Assembly (NCBI GenBank): GCA_945862435.1
Contig: CAMAXX010000003.1
Coordinates: 62,001-126,000, forward strand
DNA length: 64,000 nucleotides
Direction of reading: 5' to 3'
Origin: Pseudorhodobacter antarcticus
GTDB lineage: Bacteria; Pseudomonadota; Alphaproteobacteria; Rhodobacterales; Rhodobacteraceae
In this document: positions 39,414 through 50,551 of the stretch, piece after piece
Layout: each line of letters opens with the position of its first letter
How positions within the stretch are numbered: position 1 is the first letter of the stretch
The notes under the pieces: model-generated
Databases searched by the model: none
The model's input: only the letters and a program-made list of their open reading frames with translations
Told to the model about the DNA's origin: nothing
Position numbers and translations under genes: made by a program

Positions 39414-40926
39414 CGCGGCCCCCCAAATGGTCAAAAAGCCAAAACAGCACAAAGGCAATCAAGACAAGCCATAGCGTCACACTCGCCGCCGCTCCCATCT
39501 GATAGGCCCCCATTAACCGCGCCGCCAAAATCGGCAAGGTTTGCTGATCTGCCGCCCCGAACAGCGCGATCACTCCGAAATCACCCAATGCCATAGCTGC
39601 AGACAGACCCATCGAAAACCCCAAAATTGGCGCAAGACGCGGCAGAAAAACCAGACGTAACATTGCCCAACTGGACATTCCCAAGCTGGCCATCAGCCAC
39701 GAATAACCGACTTCTATCGCGCGGCAGTTAGGTAAAATTAGGCGGTAGAGGAACGGCAGAGCCATCGCAGCATTGAAGAAAATTGCCAAAATTAGGGCAG
39801 CATTTTGCGGCGGCATCACTGGGCGTAAGGCCAGAAACGCACCTACGCCCAAGGCGAGGCTGGATGTGCCAAGCGGCAACATCGCCGCAAGTTCGGCCCA
39901 TATTCCAGCCCCGCGCGCACGTGCCATTGCCAGCATCAGCGCGGCCCAAGTTGCCAAAAAGGCCGATAAAACGGCGATAAAAATTGACCGTCCCGCAGCC
40001 ATCCAAAACCCGTTCGGCAGATCAATCAGCCCCGTAATCCCCCGCGCAGCAATAGCGCCTAGTGGCAGGGCGAAAAACAGCGTGGCCAAGGCGATTATAA
40101 AACCATCCGGCCAAGCCCCACGCAACAGAACCCTGCGATCCAGGCCAGTCCCAAAACCGCTGGGCTGCCAAACTGCAGTCATCGCCAAGGTCGCCATAAA
40201 GCACAGCGCCGTTTGCATCAGGGCCAAATTCGCGGCACGGCTCAGGTCAAACTCAAACCGCAGTGATTGGTAAATGCCCAACTCTATCGTCGTGGCTCTT
40301 GGGCCGCCCCCGAGAATCAGCGCAACCGAAAAACTGGTCAGGCAAACCAAGAAAATCACGGCAGAGGCGCTTGGCAGCAGGGCGCGCAGCAAAGGCCATT
40401 CCAGATACATAAATATCGCCGAGCCTCCAAATGACAGGCTTTGCGCCAGGCGAAATCGCTCAGCAGGGATGTCAGCCCAGCCATTCAGCAACATACGGGT
40501 CGCCAGCGGCAGATTTAGAAAGATATGCGCCAACACAACGCCGCCAAGCCCAAAGATGGAAATTTGCGGCGCGCCAATTGCCGCCAGCGCATTATTTAGG
40601 ACGCCGCCTCGCCCGAAAATCGCCAATAGCCCAAGCACAGCAGCAAGGCTGGGCAGGATAAACGGCGCAGAGATTAGCCTAATCAGCGCCCCCCTCCCCC
40701 AGAACCGCGCGCGAAACAACGCGCGCGCCAGAGGAACGGCGAGTAGGCAAGACGTGGCCGCCGATAGCGCCGCCTGCAAAAGGGTAAAGCGCAGGGCGGC
40801 AAGGTCGGCAGCGGTTAGCTTGGCAAAATTGGCATGGGGCTGCAGAAAGCCAAGGCTTCCGATGATGAGCAGCCCCACGCTGCAGGCGGCCGCTATCGCC
40901 GCTATTTTGCCAGTGCGGCTTGCCAT
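39400..40926 (-). CDS. thiP: Thiamine ABC transporter permease ThiP
   Basis: A 508-residue inner membrane permease with about 12 helices in two ABC permease halves. EAA-like loops are GWADIPAERFRLAQSLSFGGSA in the first half and NCRAIEVGYSWLMASLGMSSWAML in the second. This fused two-lobe form is typical of ThiP. Overlaps thiB by 25 bases and thiQ by 14. Confidence 0.92.
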   Translation of the reverse strand: MASRTGKIAAIAAACSVGLLIIGSLGFLQPHANFAKLTAADLAALRFTLLQAALSAATSCLLAVPLARALFRARFWGRGALIRLISAPFILPSLAAVLGLLAIFGRGGVLNNALAAIGAPQISIFGLGGVVLAHIFLNLPLATRMLLNGWADIPAERFRLAQSLSFGGSAIFMYLEWPLLRALLPSASAVIFLVCLTSFSVALILGGGPRATTIELGIYQSLRFEFDLSRAANLALMQTALCFMATLAMTAVWQPSGFGTGLDRRVLLRGAWPDGFIIALATLFFALPLGAIAARGITGLIDLPNGFWMAAGRSIFIAVLSAFLATWAALMLAMARARGAGIWAELAAMLPLGTSSLALGVGAFLALRPVMPPQNAALILAIFFNAAMALPFLYRLILPNCRAIEVGYSWLMASLGMSSWAMLRLVFLPRLAPILGFSMGLSAAMALGDFGVIALFGAADQQTLPILAARLMGAYQMGAAASVTLWLVLIAFVLFWLFDHLGGRDAGA

Positions 40927-41885
40927 TCATCCACCGCTGCTTGCCTGATTGATTCCACCTGATCCGCTGGAATCGTCAGCGATTTGGCGGGCGTGATCAG
41001 TGTTTCAAACCCTTTTGGCAGGCCCGCAGCCGGAGTGCGCGCCGGATACATCCAATTGGTTGTGATCAGCGCAGACTGCGCCGCATCGCCTAAAAGATAG
41101 GTCAGAAACTGATCGGCCAAGGCAGGCTGATCGCTGCCTGTAAGCCTGCCCGCAAGTTCTATCTGCATGAAATGCCCTTCTTCAAAGGGGGCGGCCGCCT
41201 TGCTGTCATCGTTTTCGGCGATCAAATGGTAGGCGGGCGAGGTGGTGTAAGACAGAACCATATCGGCCTGCCCTTCCAAAAACATGCCATAAGCCTCTGA
41301 CCAACCAGGTGTGACGGTTATAATGTTGTCAGACAGCTTTTCCCACAGTGCAGCCGCCTGGTCACCATAAGCCGCCTTGACCCACAGCACCAACCCTAGG
41401 CCGGGGGTGGAAGATCTGGGGTCTTGGATGATGATTTTCACGTCCGAATCTGCAAGTTCAGCCAGAGACTTAGGTGGGTTGGTAAGCTGCTTTTTATCAT
41501 AAACAAACGCAAACCAGCCCCAATCAAAGGGCACAAAATTGGCATTTGAAAAGGCCATTGGCAGGTTGGTTTCGGCAAGTGAAACGGGCGCAAATAGCCC
41601 CGTTTGCCGCGCCGCTTCGGCCAGATTGGTGTCTAGCCCAACCACAACATCGGCGGTAGTTGCCCCACCTTCCAATTGCAAACGTGCCAGCAGGGCGGCC
41701 CCATCGCCTGCCGTTTGAAACTGCAGATCGCAGGCGCAGGTTGCCTCGAACCCCGCTTCAATGGCAGGGCCTGGGCCCCATTCAGTGGCAAAACTATCAT
41801 AGGTCAGCACATTCAAAACGGGCGTTTGTGCTGCGGCAATCGTGGCCAAAAAGGCACCGCCAGCAGCAAGGAGTATGGTTTTCAT
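40902..41885 (-). CDS. thiB: Thiamine-binding periplasmic protein ThiB
   Basis: The 327-residue substrate-binding protein has the signal peptide MKTILLAAGGAFLATIAAAQ and the TbpA-type start of the mature protein (LNVLTYDSFATEWGPGPAIEAGFEATC). Later segments are VVGLDTNL, PFDWGWFAFVYDK and IIIQDPRSSTPGLG. I chose the ATG at 41885, with GGAG six bases upstream, which starts right at the signal peptide. First gene behind a TPP riboswitch, which confirms thiamine or a precursor as the cargo. Confidence 0.94.
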   Translation of the reverse strand: MKTILLAAGGAFLATIAAAQTPVLNVLTYDSFATEWGPGPAIEAGFEATCACDLQFQTAGDGAALLARLQLEGGATTADVVVGLDTNLAEAARQTGLFAPVSLAETNLPMAFSNANFVPFDWGWFAFVYDKKQLTNPPKSLAELADSDVKIIIQDPRSSTPGLGLVLWVKAAYGDQAAALWEKLSDNIITVTPGWSEAYGMFLEGQADMVLSYTTSPAYHLIAENDDSKAAAPFEEGHFMQIELAGRLTGSDQPALADQFLTYLLGDAAQSALITTNWMYPARTPAAGLPKGFETLITPAKSLTIPADQVESIRQAAVDEWQAALAK

Positions 41886-41937
41886 CAGTTTCTCCATGTT
41901 GCGACGAAGTGGTCGGAAATGGAGCGTCTGCTGCCAC

Positions 41938-42017
41938 ACCTTCCCTCCGCCGGTATGATCCGGTTCAGGTTCAACGGGTCCGCTTGCGCATCTCAGCCTT
42001 TTCAGGCACCCCGAGGT
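41938..42017 (-). promoter_or_regulatory. TPP riboswitch (thi box)
   Basis: On the minus strand, 53 bases upstream of thiB, are the conserved blocks GGGGTGCC, GGCTGAGATG, GAACCTGAACCGGATCATACC and GGCGGAGGGAAGGT. The closing P1 pairing is ACCT (42017-42014) with AGGT (41941-41938). This is the standard thiamine pyrophosphate aptamer and should turn thiBPQ off when TPP is plentiful. Confidence 0.96.
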
Positions 42018-42117
42018 ATCTGTGAACATAGGGGATAATTCGCCCCACGCAAGGGGGCGCATTTTTGGGTTTCACCAAAGCGCCCGATGCCCTATGTCTG
42101 CACAAAAGGAGCCTGAC

Positions 42118-43224
42118 ATGAGCTTTAACACCTTTGGTCACATATTTCGCGTCACCACTTGGGGTGAAAGCCATGGGCCCGCAATCGGTTGCACCGTCGA
42201 CGGCTGCCCCCCTGGCATTGCGCTGAGCGAGGCGGATTTGCAGCCCTGGCTAGATCGGCGCAAGCCGGGGCAGAATAAATACGTCACGCAGCGGCGCGAA
42301 GATGATGCAGTTAAAATCCTGTCTGGCGTTTACAATGGCGTCACTACAGGCACGCCCATTCAACTGCATATCGACAATACCGACCAGCGCAGCAAGGATT
42401 ATTCTGACATCGCCGCCAGCTTTCGCCCTGGTCATGCCGATATAACGTATCATCAGAAGTATGGTGTGCGCGATCCGCGCGGCGGTGGCCGCTCGAGCGC
42501 GCGCGAAACTGCCGCGCGAGTGGCGGCGGGCGGTGTGGCGCGGCGGGTTTTGGCCAGCCTAGTGCCAGATTTGGTGATTTCGGGCTACATGGTGCAGATG
42601 GGCGCCAAGGCGATTGACCGCGCGCAGTTTGATGCCGCGCAAATCGAAGAAAACCCATTTTGGTGCCCTGATGCGATGGCCGCTATGGAATGGGCTGCTT
42701 ATTTGGACGAATTGCGCCTATCGCACAACTCGGTTGGCGCGATTATCGAATTGGTCGCAAAGGGCGTGCCCGCAGGCCTTGGTGCGCCGCTTTATGGCAA
42801 GTTAGACAGTGATTTGGCATCGGCGATGATGTCGATAAACGCTGTCAAAGGCGTGGAAATTGGCGAGGGGATGGCATCTGCCGCGCTGACCGGCGTGGAA
42901 AATGCGGACGAGATTCGCATGGGGCCGGATGGACCGCAGTTTCTGTCAAACCACGCAGGCGGGATATTGGGCGGCATCTCCAGCGGCCAACCCGTTGTGA
43001 TGCGCTTTGCGGTGAAACCCACCTCTAGCATCCTTTCCCCTCGCCAAACGGTAACTGTAACGGGCGAAGAGATTGAACTGGTCACCAAAGGCCGCCACGA
43101 CCCCTGCGTTGGCATCCGCGCTGTTCCTGTGGGCGAGGCGATGATGGCTATCGTTTTGGCCGATCACCTGCTGCTGGATCGCGGGCAGACGGGCGGCGCG
43201 CGCGGCCAAATTGGGGCCTTATAA
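42118..43224 (+). CDS. aroC: Chorismate synthase
   Basis: Converts EPSP to chorismate with reduced FMN. The 368-residue protein starts [24 protein letters not shown], with GESHG the first signature; RRPGQNKY-like [18 protein letters not shown] and [16 protein letters not shown] (substrate binding) follow. The ATG at 42118 has AAAAGGA upstream. Divergent from thiB; the end overlaps the next gene's stop by 6 bases. Confidence 0.97.
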   Translation: MSFNTFGHIFRVTTWGESHGPAIGCTVDGCPPGIALSEADLQPWLDRRKPGQNKYVTQRREDDAVKILSGVYNGVTTGTPIQLHIDNTDQRSKDYSDIAASFRPGHADITYHQKYGVRDPRGGGRSSARETAARVAAGGVARRVLASLVPDLVISGYMVQMGAKAIDRAQFDAAQIEENPFWCPDAMAAMEWAAYLDELRLSHNSVGAIIELVAKGVPAGLGAPLYGKLDSDLASAMMSINAVKGVEIGEGMASAALTGVENADEIRMGPDGPQFLSNHAGGILGGISSGQPVVMRFAVKPTSSILSPRQTVTVTGEEIELVTKGRHDPCVGIRAVPVGEAMMAIVLADHLLLDRGQTGGARGQIGAL

Positions 43225-45261
43225 ATCCTTCACCAACCGCAGCGCATCGTAAATCGCAGCGTGGGTATTCCTTGCCTCGACCGCGTCGCCAATGCGGAAC
43301 AGTTGGAACCCTGCAGGCCCACCTGCCAGGGTTTGCGTCCGCCCTTCGATCAGCGCGTCATAATCCACCGCGCCAAGGTTTTCGGACAGGGGTTTCAGCG
43401 CAAAATACACATCGTCCAGCGGCAGGGTGCCGTGGTTCACGACGATCTGGTCATATCGTGCCGTTTTGGCCAAGGGCGTGTAATCGCTGCCAATCGTGGC
43501 GCGCAGATGGTTGCCGTCGCGCGCGACAGCGGTCAGCCGGTGGGTGACGGTAAAGGTCACATCCCGCCCCTGCAACGCGCGCATATAGGGCACCAGATTC
43601 ATCGCCATCACATCGGGGGAAAAACTGCGGTCGGGGGTCATAATTTCAACGACAGCGCCATTTTCGGCCAGCATCTGCGCGGCTTGCAATGCGGTATGAT
43701 CGCCGGCATCGTCAAAAATCAGCACCTTCGTGCCACATTTTGCATCGCCCGACAGAATGTCCCATGCCGAAATGGTCAGATCATTACCGCTGTCCAAAAT
43801 ATCCTTTTGCGGCACGCCGCCTGTGGCGATGATAACTACATCTGGGGACAGCGAAAGAATATCGCCCGCCTCTGCATAGGTGTTGAAATGAAACGCAACG
43901 CCCTTTGCGGCGCACTGCGCCATGCGCCAATCGATGATTCCCATCATCTCGGCCCGCCGTTTGGTTTTTGCGGTGAGGCGGATTTGCCCGCCAGGCTGAT
44001 CGGCAGCTTCAAAGACTGTCACGCGGTGGCCGCGTTCACCCGCCACGCGCGCTGCCTCTAGTCCCGCAGGGCCAGCACCGACAATAACGACATGCCTTGC
44101 AGTATCGCTGGAAGTGATATCATGCGGCATCGTTGCTTCTCGCCCCGTAGCGGGGTTGTGGATGCACAGCGCCATACCGCCTTGATAGATCCGGTCAAGG
44201 CAATAGGTGGCCCCCACGCATGGGCGAATGTCTGCCTCGCGCCCCTCAATTATTTTGCGCACGATATGCGGGTCGGCCATATGGGCACGGGTCATGCCGA
44301 CCATGTCTAGTTGGCCAGACGAGATGGCATAGCGTGCGGTTGCAACATCAGCGATGCGCGCGGCGTGAAAGGTGGGCAGGCCCACCTCGGCGCGCACGCG
44401 GCCTGCAAACCCCAAATGTGGGGCAGATTTCATCCCCTGAATGGGAATCACATCGGTCATGGCTGGGTCGGTATGAATGCGCCCGCGGATGATGTTTAGA
44501 AAATCCACATTGCCGCTGGCCTTAAACTTATGGCCAATCGCGATGCCTTCTTCGTCACTAATGCCGCCTTTAGTGTCTTCATCGGCGGTATAGCGAATGC
44601 CCAGCAGGAAATCTGGCCCCACGCGTTTGCGGCATGCGGCCACCACGTCCAGCGCAAATCGCGCGCGGTTTTCCAAACTGCCCCCATAAGGCGCGGGCAA
44701 GGAATTCGTCAGCGGCGACAGAAATTGATCCATCAAATGACCATAGCACTCAAACTCTACCCCATCCAAACCCGCCTCTTTCATCCGTTCGGCAGCGTCG
44801 GCGTAATCGGTGATGATGCGGGCGATGTCCCAATCTTCGATCAACTTAGGAAAGGCGCGGTGGCTAGGCTCGCGCGCGTGGGAGGCGGCAACAGTGGGCA
44901 GCCAATCGCCCTTGTCCCAGCGGGTGCGGCGGCCCAGATGGCTAAGCTGGATCATCACCGCAGCCCCCGCCTCGTGGCAATCGTCCGCGATCCGGCGCAT
45001 CCATGGCACCACTTCGTCCTTGTAGGCGAGGATATTGTTGAACACGGGCGGGCTGTCTTTTGACACAGCTGCCGAACCCGCCGTCATGGTCAGGGCCACA
45101 CCCGCCCGCGCCCGTTCTAGGTGGTACAAGCGGTAGCGATCCTTCGGCATGCCATCTTCGGGATAGGCGGGTTCGTGAGATGTGGTCATGATGCGGTTGC
45201 GCAGCGTTAGATGCTTTAGCTGGTAGGGCATCAAAAGCGGGTCGCGGGATGGGGCGGTCAT
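43219..45261 (-). CDS. NADH:flavin oxidoreductase, N-methylproline/dimethylglycine demethylase-like
   Basis: A 680-residue fusion of an Old Yellow Enzyme FMN barrel (about 1-380) and a pyridine-nucleotide/FAD domain (about 395-680, [22 protein letters not shown]). The barrel has QLSHLGRR and [17 protein letters not shown], as in trimethylamine dehydrogenase, stachydrine/N-methylproline demethylases and dienoyl-CoA reductase. The 4Fe-4S motif reads CVGATYC...C, with Ala where the second Cys of CxxCxxC is expected. A methylated-amine or betaine substrate is likely but unproven. GGAGAG precedes the ATG. Convergent with aroC; divergent from the urease operon across a 236-base gap. Confidence 0.8.
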   Translation of the reverse strand: MTAPSRDPLLMPYQLKHLTLRNRIMTTSHEPAYPEDGMPKDRYRLYHLERARAGVALTMTAGSAAVSKDSPPVFNNILAYKDEVVPWMRRIADDCHEAGAAVMIQLSHLGRRTRWDKGDWLPTVAASHAREPSHRAFPKLIEDWDIARIITDYADAAERMKEAGLDGVEFECYGHLMDQFLSPLTNSLPAPYGGSLENRARFALDVVAACRKRVGPDFLLGIRYTADEDTKGGISDEEGIAIGHKFKASGNVDFLNIIRGRIHTDPAMTDVIPIQGMKSAPHLGFAGRVRAEVGLPTFHAARIADVATARYAISSGQLDMVGMTRAHMADPHIVRKIIEGREADIRPCVGATYCLDRIYQGGMALCIHNPATGREATMPHDITSSDTARHVVIVGAGPAGLEAARVAGERGHRVTVFEAADQPGGQIRLTAKTKRRAEMMGIIDWRMAQCAAKGVAFHFNTYAEAGDILSLSPDVVIIATGGVPQKDILDSGNDLTISAWDILSGDAKCGTKVLIFDDAGDHTALQAAQMLAENGAVVEIMTPDRSFSPDVMAMNLVPYMRALQGRDVTFTVTHRLTAVARDGNHLRATIGSDYTPLAKTARYDQIVVNHGTLPLDDVYFALKPLSENLGAVDYDALIEGRTQTLAGGPAGFQLFRIGDAVEARNTHAAIYDALRLVKDL

Positions 45262-45497
45262 GATATCTCTCCAATTTCAGGCAGGATAGCGCCACCTGTG
45301 CACAAAATAAGCGGCAATTTGCGACATCTGGCGGCGAAACTTTGCAACCGAAGTTTTCGTATTGCCAATAATTTCGGCAATGCGGCGCGGAAGTGGGCGG
45401 ACTTGGTGCTCCGTACGCCATCTTGGGCCGCGTCAGCAGGCGGCAGATTGCGGCCAGCCCCAGCAGGGCATTTGATGACATTATTAGGGGTTACGTG

Positions 45498-46322
45498 ATG
45501 CTTGACGCCAGCGACCAGACGCAAATACAGCGCAGCCATGGCCGTGCGATGGTTCGCTTTGCCCTGCGCGCTGGGCAGATGAAACTGATTGATCTGGCGC
45601 AAAGTGGCAGTGCAAAAGCCATGCTGCCCCGCGTTTTTGGCCCAGTGCCTGAAGCGGTGTTTATGAACACGTCTGGCGGGCTGACGGGCGGCGATAGTTT
45701 GGAATATCGAATCCAGTTAGATGCTGGCGCGCGCCTGACCACCACCACCCAAACCGCCGAACGCGCCTATGCCACCAACGGCGATAGCGCGCAGGTGCGG
45801 GTTAAGGTCGAAGTGGGCGCGGGCGGACATTTAGATTGGCTGCCGCAAGAAACGATCCTTTTCGAGGCGGCCAACGTCACCCGCAAAACCGAAATTAATT
45901 TGGCCGAAGGGGCGTCCGCACTGCTGGTTGAAAGCCTTGTGCTGGGCCGTCACGCCATGGGCGAGGTGCTGCGCCATGCCCGCCTGACCGATCACCGCAT
46001 GATCCGCCGTCAGGCCCGCCCATTTTGGGCCGAAACCCTGCGGATAGACCCAGATGTTCTGGCAAGTGCCGCAAGCCCCGCAATTTTGGGCGGGGCAAAG
46101 GCCATGGCCGTGATCGCACTTGTGGCGCAAAACGCCGAAGATGCCGCCAGCGCCTTGCGCGTCCTGCCCGTGCAGGACGGCGCGGAAATGGCAATATCGG
46201 GCTGGAATGGCCGCTGCCTGATCCGCATCACCGCATCCGATGGCTGGCCTCTACGCGCCCAAATCATCCGCATCATCACTACCCTGCGCGCCGCCCCGAT
46301 GCCGCGCGTCTGGCAATGTTAG
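45498..46322 (+). CDS. ureD: Urease accessory protein UreD
   Basis: Scaffold that binds apo-urease with UreF and UreG during nickel loading. The 274-residue protein contains [36 protein letters not shown] and [16 protein letters not shown], all UreD hallmarks. The ATG at 45498 is preceded by AGGGG. First gene of ureDABCEFG on the plus strand; ureA follows 10 bases later. Confidence 0.94.
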   Translation: MLDASDQTQIQRSHGRAMVRFALRAGQMKLIDLAQSGSAKAMLPRVFGPVPEAVFMNTSGGLTGGDSLEYRIQLDAGARLTTTTQTAERAYATNGDSAQVRVKVEVGAGGHLDWLPQETILFEAANVTRKTEINLAEGASALLVESLVLGRHAMGEVLRHARLTDHRMIRRQARPFWAETLRIDPDVLASAASPAILGGAKAMAVIALVAQNAEDAASALRVLPVQDGAEMAISGWNGRCLIRITASDGWPLRAQIIRIITTLRAAPMPRVWQC

Positions 46323-46332
46323 AGAGGCTTTT

Positions 46333-46635
46333 ATGAACCTAACCCCGCGAGAGCGTGAAAAACTGTTGATCTCTGTCGCCGCGATGGTCGCACGCGGCCG
46401 CCTTGCGCGCGGTGTTAAACTGAACCATCCCGAGGCGATTGCCCTGATCACCGATTTCGTGGTTGAAGGCGCACGCGATGGCCGGACAGTGGCCGAGCTG
46501 ATGCAGGCGGGCGGGCATGTAATTGCCGCCGATCAGTGCATGCAAGGCATCCCCGACATGATCCATTCTGTGCAGGTCGAAGCTACCTTTCCCGATGGCA
46601 CCAAATTGGTCACCGTCCACCACCCCATTCGCTAG
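46333..46635 (+). CDS. ureA: Urease gamma subunit
   Basis: A 100-residue structural subunit of urease, starting [21 protein letters not shown], with [10 protein letters not shown] and [46 protein letters not shown] upstream of the ATG. Length and sequence are typical. Confidence 0.96.
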   Translation: MNLTPREREKLLISVAAMVARGRLARGVKLNHPEAIALITDFVVEGARDGRTVAELMQAGGHVIAADQCMQGIPDMIHSVQVEATFPDGTKLVTVHHPIR

Positions 46636-46645
46636 GAGAAAATTC

Positions 46646-46825
46646 TTGAAAAAGACCCTCGCCATTGCACTTCTTACCCCAGCGCCCGCTTTTGCCCACG
46701 CGGGCGATCACAGCCACGGATTTACCCAGAACATCGCCCACGCTCTGAGCCAGCCTGACCATCTGGTTGCCGCGCTGGGCGTGATTGCGCTGGCCTATGC
46801 CGCCTATCGCCTTGTCAAAGGATAA
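46646..46825 (+). CDS. Small exported protein within the urease operon, HupE/UreJ-like fragment
   Basis: A 59-residue protein starting at TTG (46646) with AGGAG seven bases upstream. It begins MKKTLAIALLTPAPAFAHA, a clear signal peptide, then GDHSHGF, then ALSQPDHLVAALGVIALAYAAYRLVKG, one membrane helix with a basic end. The PDHLVAALG segment recalls the GLDHLLA motif of HupE/UreJ nickel-related membrane proteins, but the rest of that family is missing. Histidines next to the signal cleavage site could bind nickel. It fills the ureA-ureB gap exactly (10 bases after ureA, 3 before ureB), so it is expressed with urease. Role unknown. Confidence 0.72.
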   Translation: MKKTLAIALLTPAPAFAHAGDHSHGFTQNIAHALSQPDHLVAALGVIALAYAAYRLVKG

Positions 46826-46828
46826 ACC

Positions 46829-47134
46829 ATGATCCCCGGAGAAATCATCCCGGCTACGGGCGAGATTACCCTGAACGAAGGCTCTAAAAGCCTTGTCGTC
46901 ATGGTGGCCAACACGGGTGATCGCCCGATCCAAGTGGGCAGTCATTATCATTTTTCTGAAACCAACTCGGGACTGGATTTTGACCGCGTGGCCACGCGCG
47001 GCATGCGGTTGGACATCCCCGCAGGCACTGCCGTGCGGTTCGAACCGGGCCAACGGCGCGAAGTGCGGCTGATTCCCTACAGTGGTTTGCGGCGCGTTTT
47101 CGGGTTCAACGCGAAAGTCATGGGAGATTTGTAG
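46829..47134 (+). CDS. ureB: Urease beta subunit
   Basis: A 101-residue structural subunit starting [18 protein letters not shown], with [21 protein letters not shown] and [22 protein letters not shown]. It forms the alpha-beta-gamma trimer with UreA and UreC. The stop is followed at once by the ureC ATG. Confidence 0.97.
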   Translation: MIPGEIIPATGEITLNEGSKSLVVMVANTGDRPIQVGSHYHFSETNSGLDFDRVATRGMRLDIPAGTAVRFEPGQRREVRLIPYSGLRRVFGFNAKVMGDL

Positions 47135-48841
47135 ATGGCCACCAAAATAGCCCGTGCCGATTATGCCGCCCTTTATGGCCCCACAACTGGCGACCGCGTT
47201 CGTCTTGGCGATACTGATTTGATCATCGAGGTCGAGCGCGATCTGACCACTTACGGCGAAGAGGTGAAATTTGGTGGCGGCAAGGTGATTCGTGACGGCA
47301 TGGGCCAATCCCAAATTTCGCGCGCGCGCGGCGCGGTGGATACTGTTATCACCAATGCGCTGATCGTCGATCATTCTGGGATTTATAAGGCCGATATTGG
47401 CCTAAAGGGCGGCTTTATTGCTGCCATTGGCAAGGCGGGTAACCCCGACGTGCAGGCCGGTGTGGATATAATCATCGGCCCCGGAACTGAAATTATCGCA
47501 GGCGAGGGACGTATTATTACCGCGGGCGGGATGGACGCGCATATCCATTTCATTGCGCCGCAGCAGTGTGAAGATGCGCTGCATTCTGGTGTCACCACCA
47601 TGCTTGGCGGTGGCACTGGCCCCGCGCATGGCGCGCTGGCCACCACCTGCACGCCTGGGCCGTGGCATATTGCCCGCATGATGCAGGCGCTGGATTCCAT
47701 TCCGATGAACTTTGGCCTATCGGGCAAAGGCAACGCCAGCCAGCCCGAAGGCCTGATTGAAATGGTCAATGCGGGTGCCTGCGCGCTGAAACTGCACGAA
47801 GATTGGGGCACGACCCCTGCCGCCATCGACTGCTGCTTATCGGTTGCCGACGATATGGATGTGCAAGTGATGATCCACACCGACACACTGAACGAATCGG
47901 GCTTTGTCGAAAACACTTTGGCCGCCATCAAAGGCCGCACCATACACGCCTTTCACACCGAAGGCGCGGGCGGGGGGCATGCGCCCGATATTCTAAAGGT
48001 GGTCGGCAGTGAAAACGTGATCCCCTCATCCACCAACCCCACTATGCCCTACACAGTAAATACTGTTGAAGAGCATTTGGACATGCTGATGGTCTGCCAT
48101 CACCTAGACCGCAGCATCCCCGAAGACGTGGCCTTTGCCGAAAGCAGGATCAGGCGCGAAACCATCGCTGCCGAAGATATTCTGCATGATATGGGCGCGC
48201 TTTCGATCCTGTCATCAGACAGTCAGGCTATGGGCCGCGTGGGCGAGGTGATTATCCGCACATGGCAAACCGCCCATAAAATGCGCCAGCAGAGGGGGCG
48301 TTTGCCCGAAGAAACGGGCGAAAATGATAACTTTCGCGTCCGCCGCTATGTGGCGAAATATACAATCAACCCCGCCATTGCGCACGGGGTTTCCCAACAT
48401 ATCGGGTCGGTCGCCGTCGGTAAACGCGCCGATTTGGTCATCTGGAACCCTGCCTTTTTTGGGGCCAAACCTGAAATGGTGCTGATGGGCGGGCAAATTG
48501 TTGTCGCGCAAATGGGCGATCCGAACGGGTCTATCCCTGTGCAGCCGATGTATTCGCGCCCGATGTTTGGCACTCTGGGCCTTGCGCGCGGCGATGCAGC
48601 GGTGATGTTTGTCAGTCAAGCGGGCCTTGCCGCAGGGGTTAAGAGCAATCTTGGATTGGAAAAGAACGTTCTGGCCGTGCAAGGCACGCGCAGCATTGGC
48701 AAGCGCGACATGATCCATAACGCTGCGCGCCCCCATATCGACGTGAACCCCGAAACATACGAAGTGCGGGCCGACGGCGAATTGCTGACCTGCCAGCCCG
48801 CCACCAGTCTGCCGCTGGCGCAGCGCTATTTCTTGTTTTAG
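47135..48841 (+). CDS. ureC: Urease alpha (catalytic) subunit
   Basis: Hydrolyses urea to ammonia and carbamate at a di-nickel centre. The 568-residue protein has nickel ligands in [12 protein letters not shown], the carbamylated lysine in [34 protein letters not shown], and the flap histidines in [23 protein letters not shown]. Length and motifs are complete, so it should be active. Confidence 0.98.
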   Translation: MATKIARADYAALYGPTTGDRVRLGDTDLIIEVERDLTTYGEEVKFGGGKVIRDGMGQSQISRARGAVDTVITNALIVDHSGIYKADIGLKGGFIAAIGKAGNPDVQAGVDIIIGPGTEIIAGEGRIITAGGMDAHIHFIAPQQCEDALHSGVTTMLGGGTGPAHGALATTCTPGPWHIARMMQALDSIPMNFGLSGKGNASQPEGLIEMVNAGACALKLHEDWGTTPAAIDCCLSVADDMDVQVMIHTDTLNESGFVENTLAAIKGRTIHAFHTEGAGGGHAPDILKVVGSENVIPSSTNPTMPYTVNTVEEHLDMLMVCHHLDRSIPEDVAFAESRIRRETIAAEDILHDMGALSILSSDSQAMGRVGEVIIRTWQTAHKMRQQRGRLPEETGENDNFRVRRYVAKYTINPAIAHGVSQHIGSVAVGKRADLVIWNPAFFGAKPEMVLMGGQIVVAQMGDPNGSIPVQPMYSRPMFGTLGLARGDAAVMFVSQAGLAAGVKSNLGLEKNVLAVQGTRSIGKRDMIHNAARPHIDVNPETYEVRADGELLTCQPATSLPLAQRYFLF

Positions 48842-48850
48842 GGTCTAAGC

Positions 48851-49294
48851 ATGCCGTTAGGGTCGAAAATTTTGCGTTCGGGCGAATGGAAAACAGCGGC
48901 AGATCATGTCGTGCTGGACTATGACGCGCGGCTGATACGGCGCAAGCGGCTGGAAACCGCAGGCGGCGGCAGTTTTATGGTTGATTTGCCCGAAACAGTC
49001 TCGCTGAACGAAGGCGATGCGTTTGAGCTGATCGACGGCCGCATCATCGAAGTGCGGGCGGCAATTGAACCTGTAGTCGTAATCACAGGCGATCTGCCGC
49101 GTTTGGCATGGCATATCGGCAATCGACATACGCCGTGCGAGGTGACCAAAACACATTTGGTGATCCGCCGCGACCCTGTCTTGGAAAACATGCTGCGCGG
49201 TCTGGGGGCAAACTTGGTTATGCAAATCGCCACCTTCCGCCCCGAAGGCGGCGCATATGGCTTTGGACGCACCTTTGGGCATAGTCATGATTAG
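48851..49294 (+). CDS. ureE: Urease accessory protein UreE (nickel chaperone)
   Basis: The 147-residue protein has an N-terminal peptide-binding-like domain and a C-terminal nickel-binding domain (LAWHIGNRHTPCEV with the conserved His, LRGLGANLVMQIATFRPEGGAYG). The tail is short, FGHSHD, not the long His-rich tail of Klebsiella UreE, so nickel storage capacity is probably low. Confidence 0.94.
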   Translation: MPLGSKILRSGEWKTAADHVVLDYDARLIRRKRLETAGGGSFMVDLPETVSLNEGDAFELIDGRIIEVRAAIEPVVVITGDLPRLAWHIGNRHTPCEVTKTHLVIRRDPVLENMLRGLGANLVMQIATFRPEGGAYGFGRTFGHSHD

Positions 49295-49301
49295 GGGGGG
49301 T

Positions 49302-49934
49302 ATGATTACCCCAGACTATCTGCGCGCAGTGCAGTACCTATCACCCGCCTTTCCCATCGGAGGCTTTGCCTATTCACAGGGTTTGGAAATGGCGATTTCG
49401 ACTGGGCTTGTGACAGACCCTACCAGCCTGCAAGATTGGATTGCATCGCAAATACAACACGGTTCCGGCCGCGCTGATGCGATCCTAATCGCGCATGCGC
49501 GGCGGGGCGATTGCGATGAACTTGCCCAACTGGCCTATGCTTTGGCCCCAAGCCTGGAGCGCGATTTAGAGATGCGCGAAATGGGCCGTGCTTTCGGTGC
49601 GCAAATATCTGGGCTGACAGGGGCAGATTTTCCCGCCCTTCCGTTGCCTGTTGCAATTGGCCATGCCACGCAGGGCTTGAACCTGCCTACCGCTGATATT
49701 CTGGCACTGTTTTTGCAAGGATTCGCAGCGCAAATGGTTTCGGTCGGGGTGCGGTTTATTCCTTTGGGCCAAAGCGCGGGGCAGGCCGTTTTGGCTGACC
49801 TTGCGCCAGTGATTTTTGCAGCAGCACAGCAGGCATCGCGCGCAGAAATTGGCGAAATCTCATCCTCGACTATCGGGGCTGATATGGCCTCGATGACTCA
49901 TGAGACGCTGGAAGTAAGGATTTACAGAACATGA
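49302..49934 (+). CDS. ureF: Urease accessory protein UreF
   Basis: Gates nickel delivery by UreG. The 210-residue protein contains the UreF hallmark [19 protein letters not shown], later [21 protein letters not shown], and [14 protein letters not shown] at the end. I chose the ATG at 49302, preceded by AGGGGGGG; an ATG five codons earlier that overlaps ureE is the alternative. Its stop overlaps the ureG start (ATGA). Confidence 0.93.
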   Translation: MITPDYLRAVQYLSPAFPIGGFAYSQGLEMAISTGLVTDPTSLQDWIASQIQHGSGRADAILIAHARRGDCDELAQLAYALAPSLERDLEMREMGRAFGAQISGLTGADFPALPLPVAIGHATQGLNLPTADILALFLQGFAAQMVSVGVRFIPLGQSAGQAVLADLAPVIFAAAQQASRAEIGEISSSTIGADMASMTHETLEVRIYRT

Positions 49935-50548
49935 GTAGTAACGGCCCCCTTCGCGTAGGTATAGGCGGCCCTGTGGGCGCGGGCAAAACTACGCTGACCG
50001 AAAAACTGTGTGCGGCCTTGGCAAGCCGCTGCTCGATGGCGGTCATCACCAATGATATATACACCCGCGAAGATGCCGATTATTTGATCCGCGCTCAAGT
50101 GCTGCCCGCGGCGCGCATTCGCGGGGTGGAAACGGGGGGTTGCCCGCATACGGCGATCCGCGAGGATGCCAGCATCAATCTGGCCGCCGTGGCTGATTTG
50201 CGTATGAACTTTCCTGATCTGGATTTGATCCTTATCGAGTCGGGCGGCGATAACCTTTCTGCGACGTTCAGTCCAGAACTAGCGGACCTGTCGATCTATG
50301 TCATCGACACGGCGGCAGGGCAGGATATTCCGCGCAAAAAAGGGCCAGGGGTGGCGCGCAGTGATTTGTTGGTTGTCAACAAAACCGATCTTGCGCCCTA
50401 TGTGGGCGTGGATTTGGCCATGTTAGAGACTGATTCCAAAGCCGCACGCGGCACGCGCCCCTATGTCATGGCGCAGCTTCGGGCGGGCGGGGGCGTGGAC
50501 GAAGTGGTGGATTTTCTGGTGCAAATGGGCGGGTTAAGCCTGCGTTGA
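49931..50548 (+). CDS. ureG: Urease accessory GTPase UreG
   Basis: SIMIBI-class GTPase that provides energy for nickel insertion. The 205-residue protein has P-loop [13 protein letters not shown] near residue 10, [26 protein letters not shown] and [10 protein letters not shown]. Last gene of the urease operon; ends 3 bases before the stop of the convergent C39 peptidase gene. No urea transporter genes are seen in the window. Confidence 0.97.
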   Translation: MSSNGPLRVGIGGPVGAGKTTLTEKLCAALASRCSMAVITNDIYTREDADYLIRAQVLPAARIRGVETGGCPHTAIREDASINLAAVADLRMNFPDLDLILIESGGDNLSATFSPELADLSIYVIDTAAGQDIPRKKGPGVARSDLLVVNKTDLAPYVGVDLAMLETDSKAARGTRPYVMAQLRAGGGVDEVVDFLVQMGGLSLR

Positions 50549-50551
50549 TGG

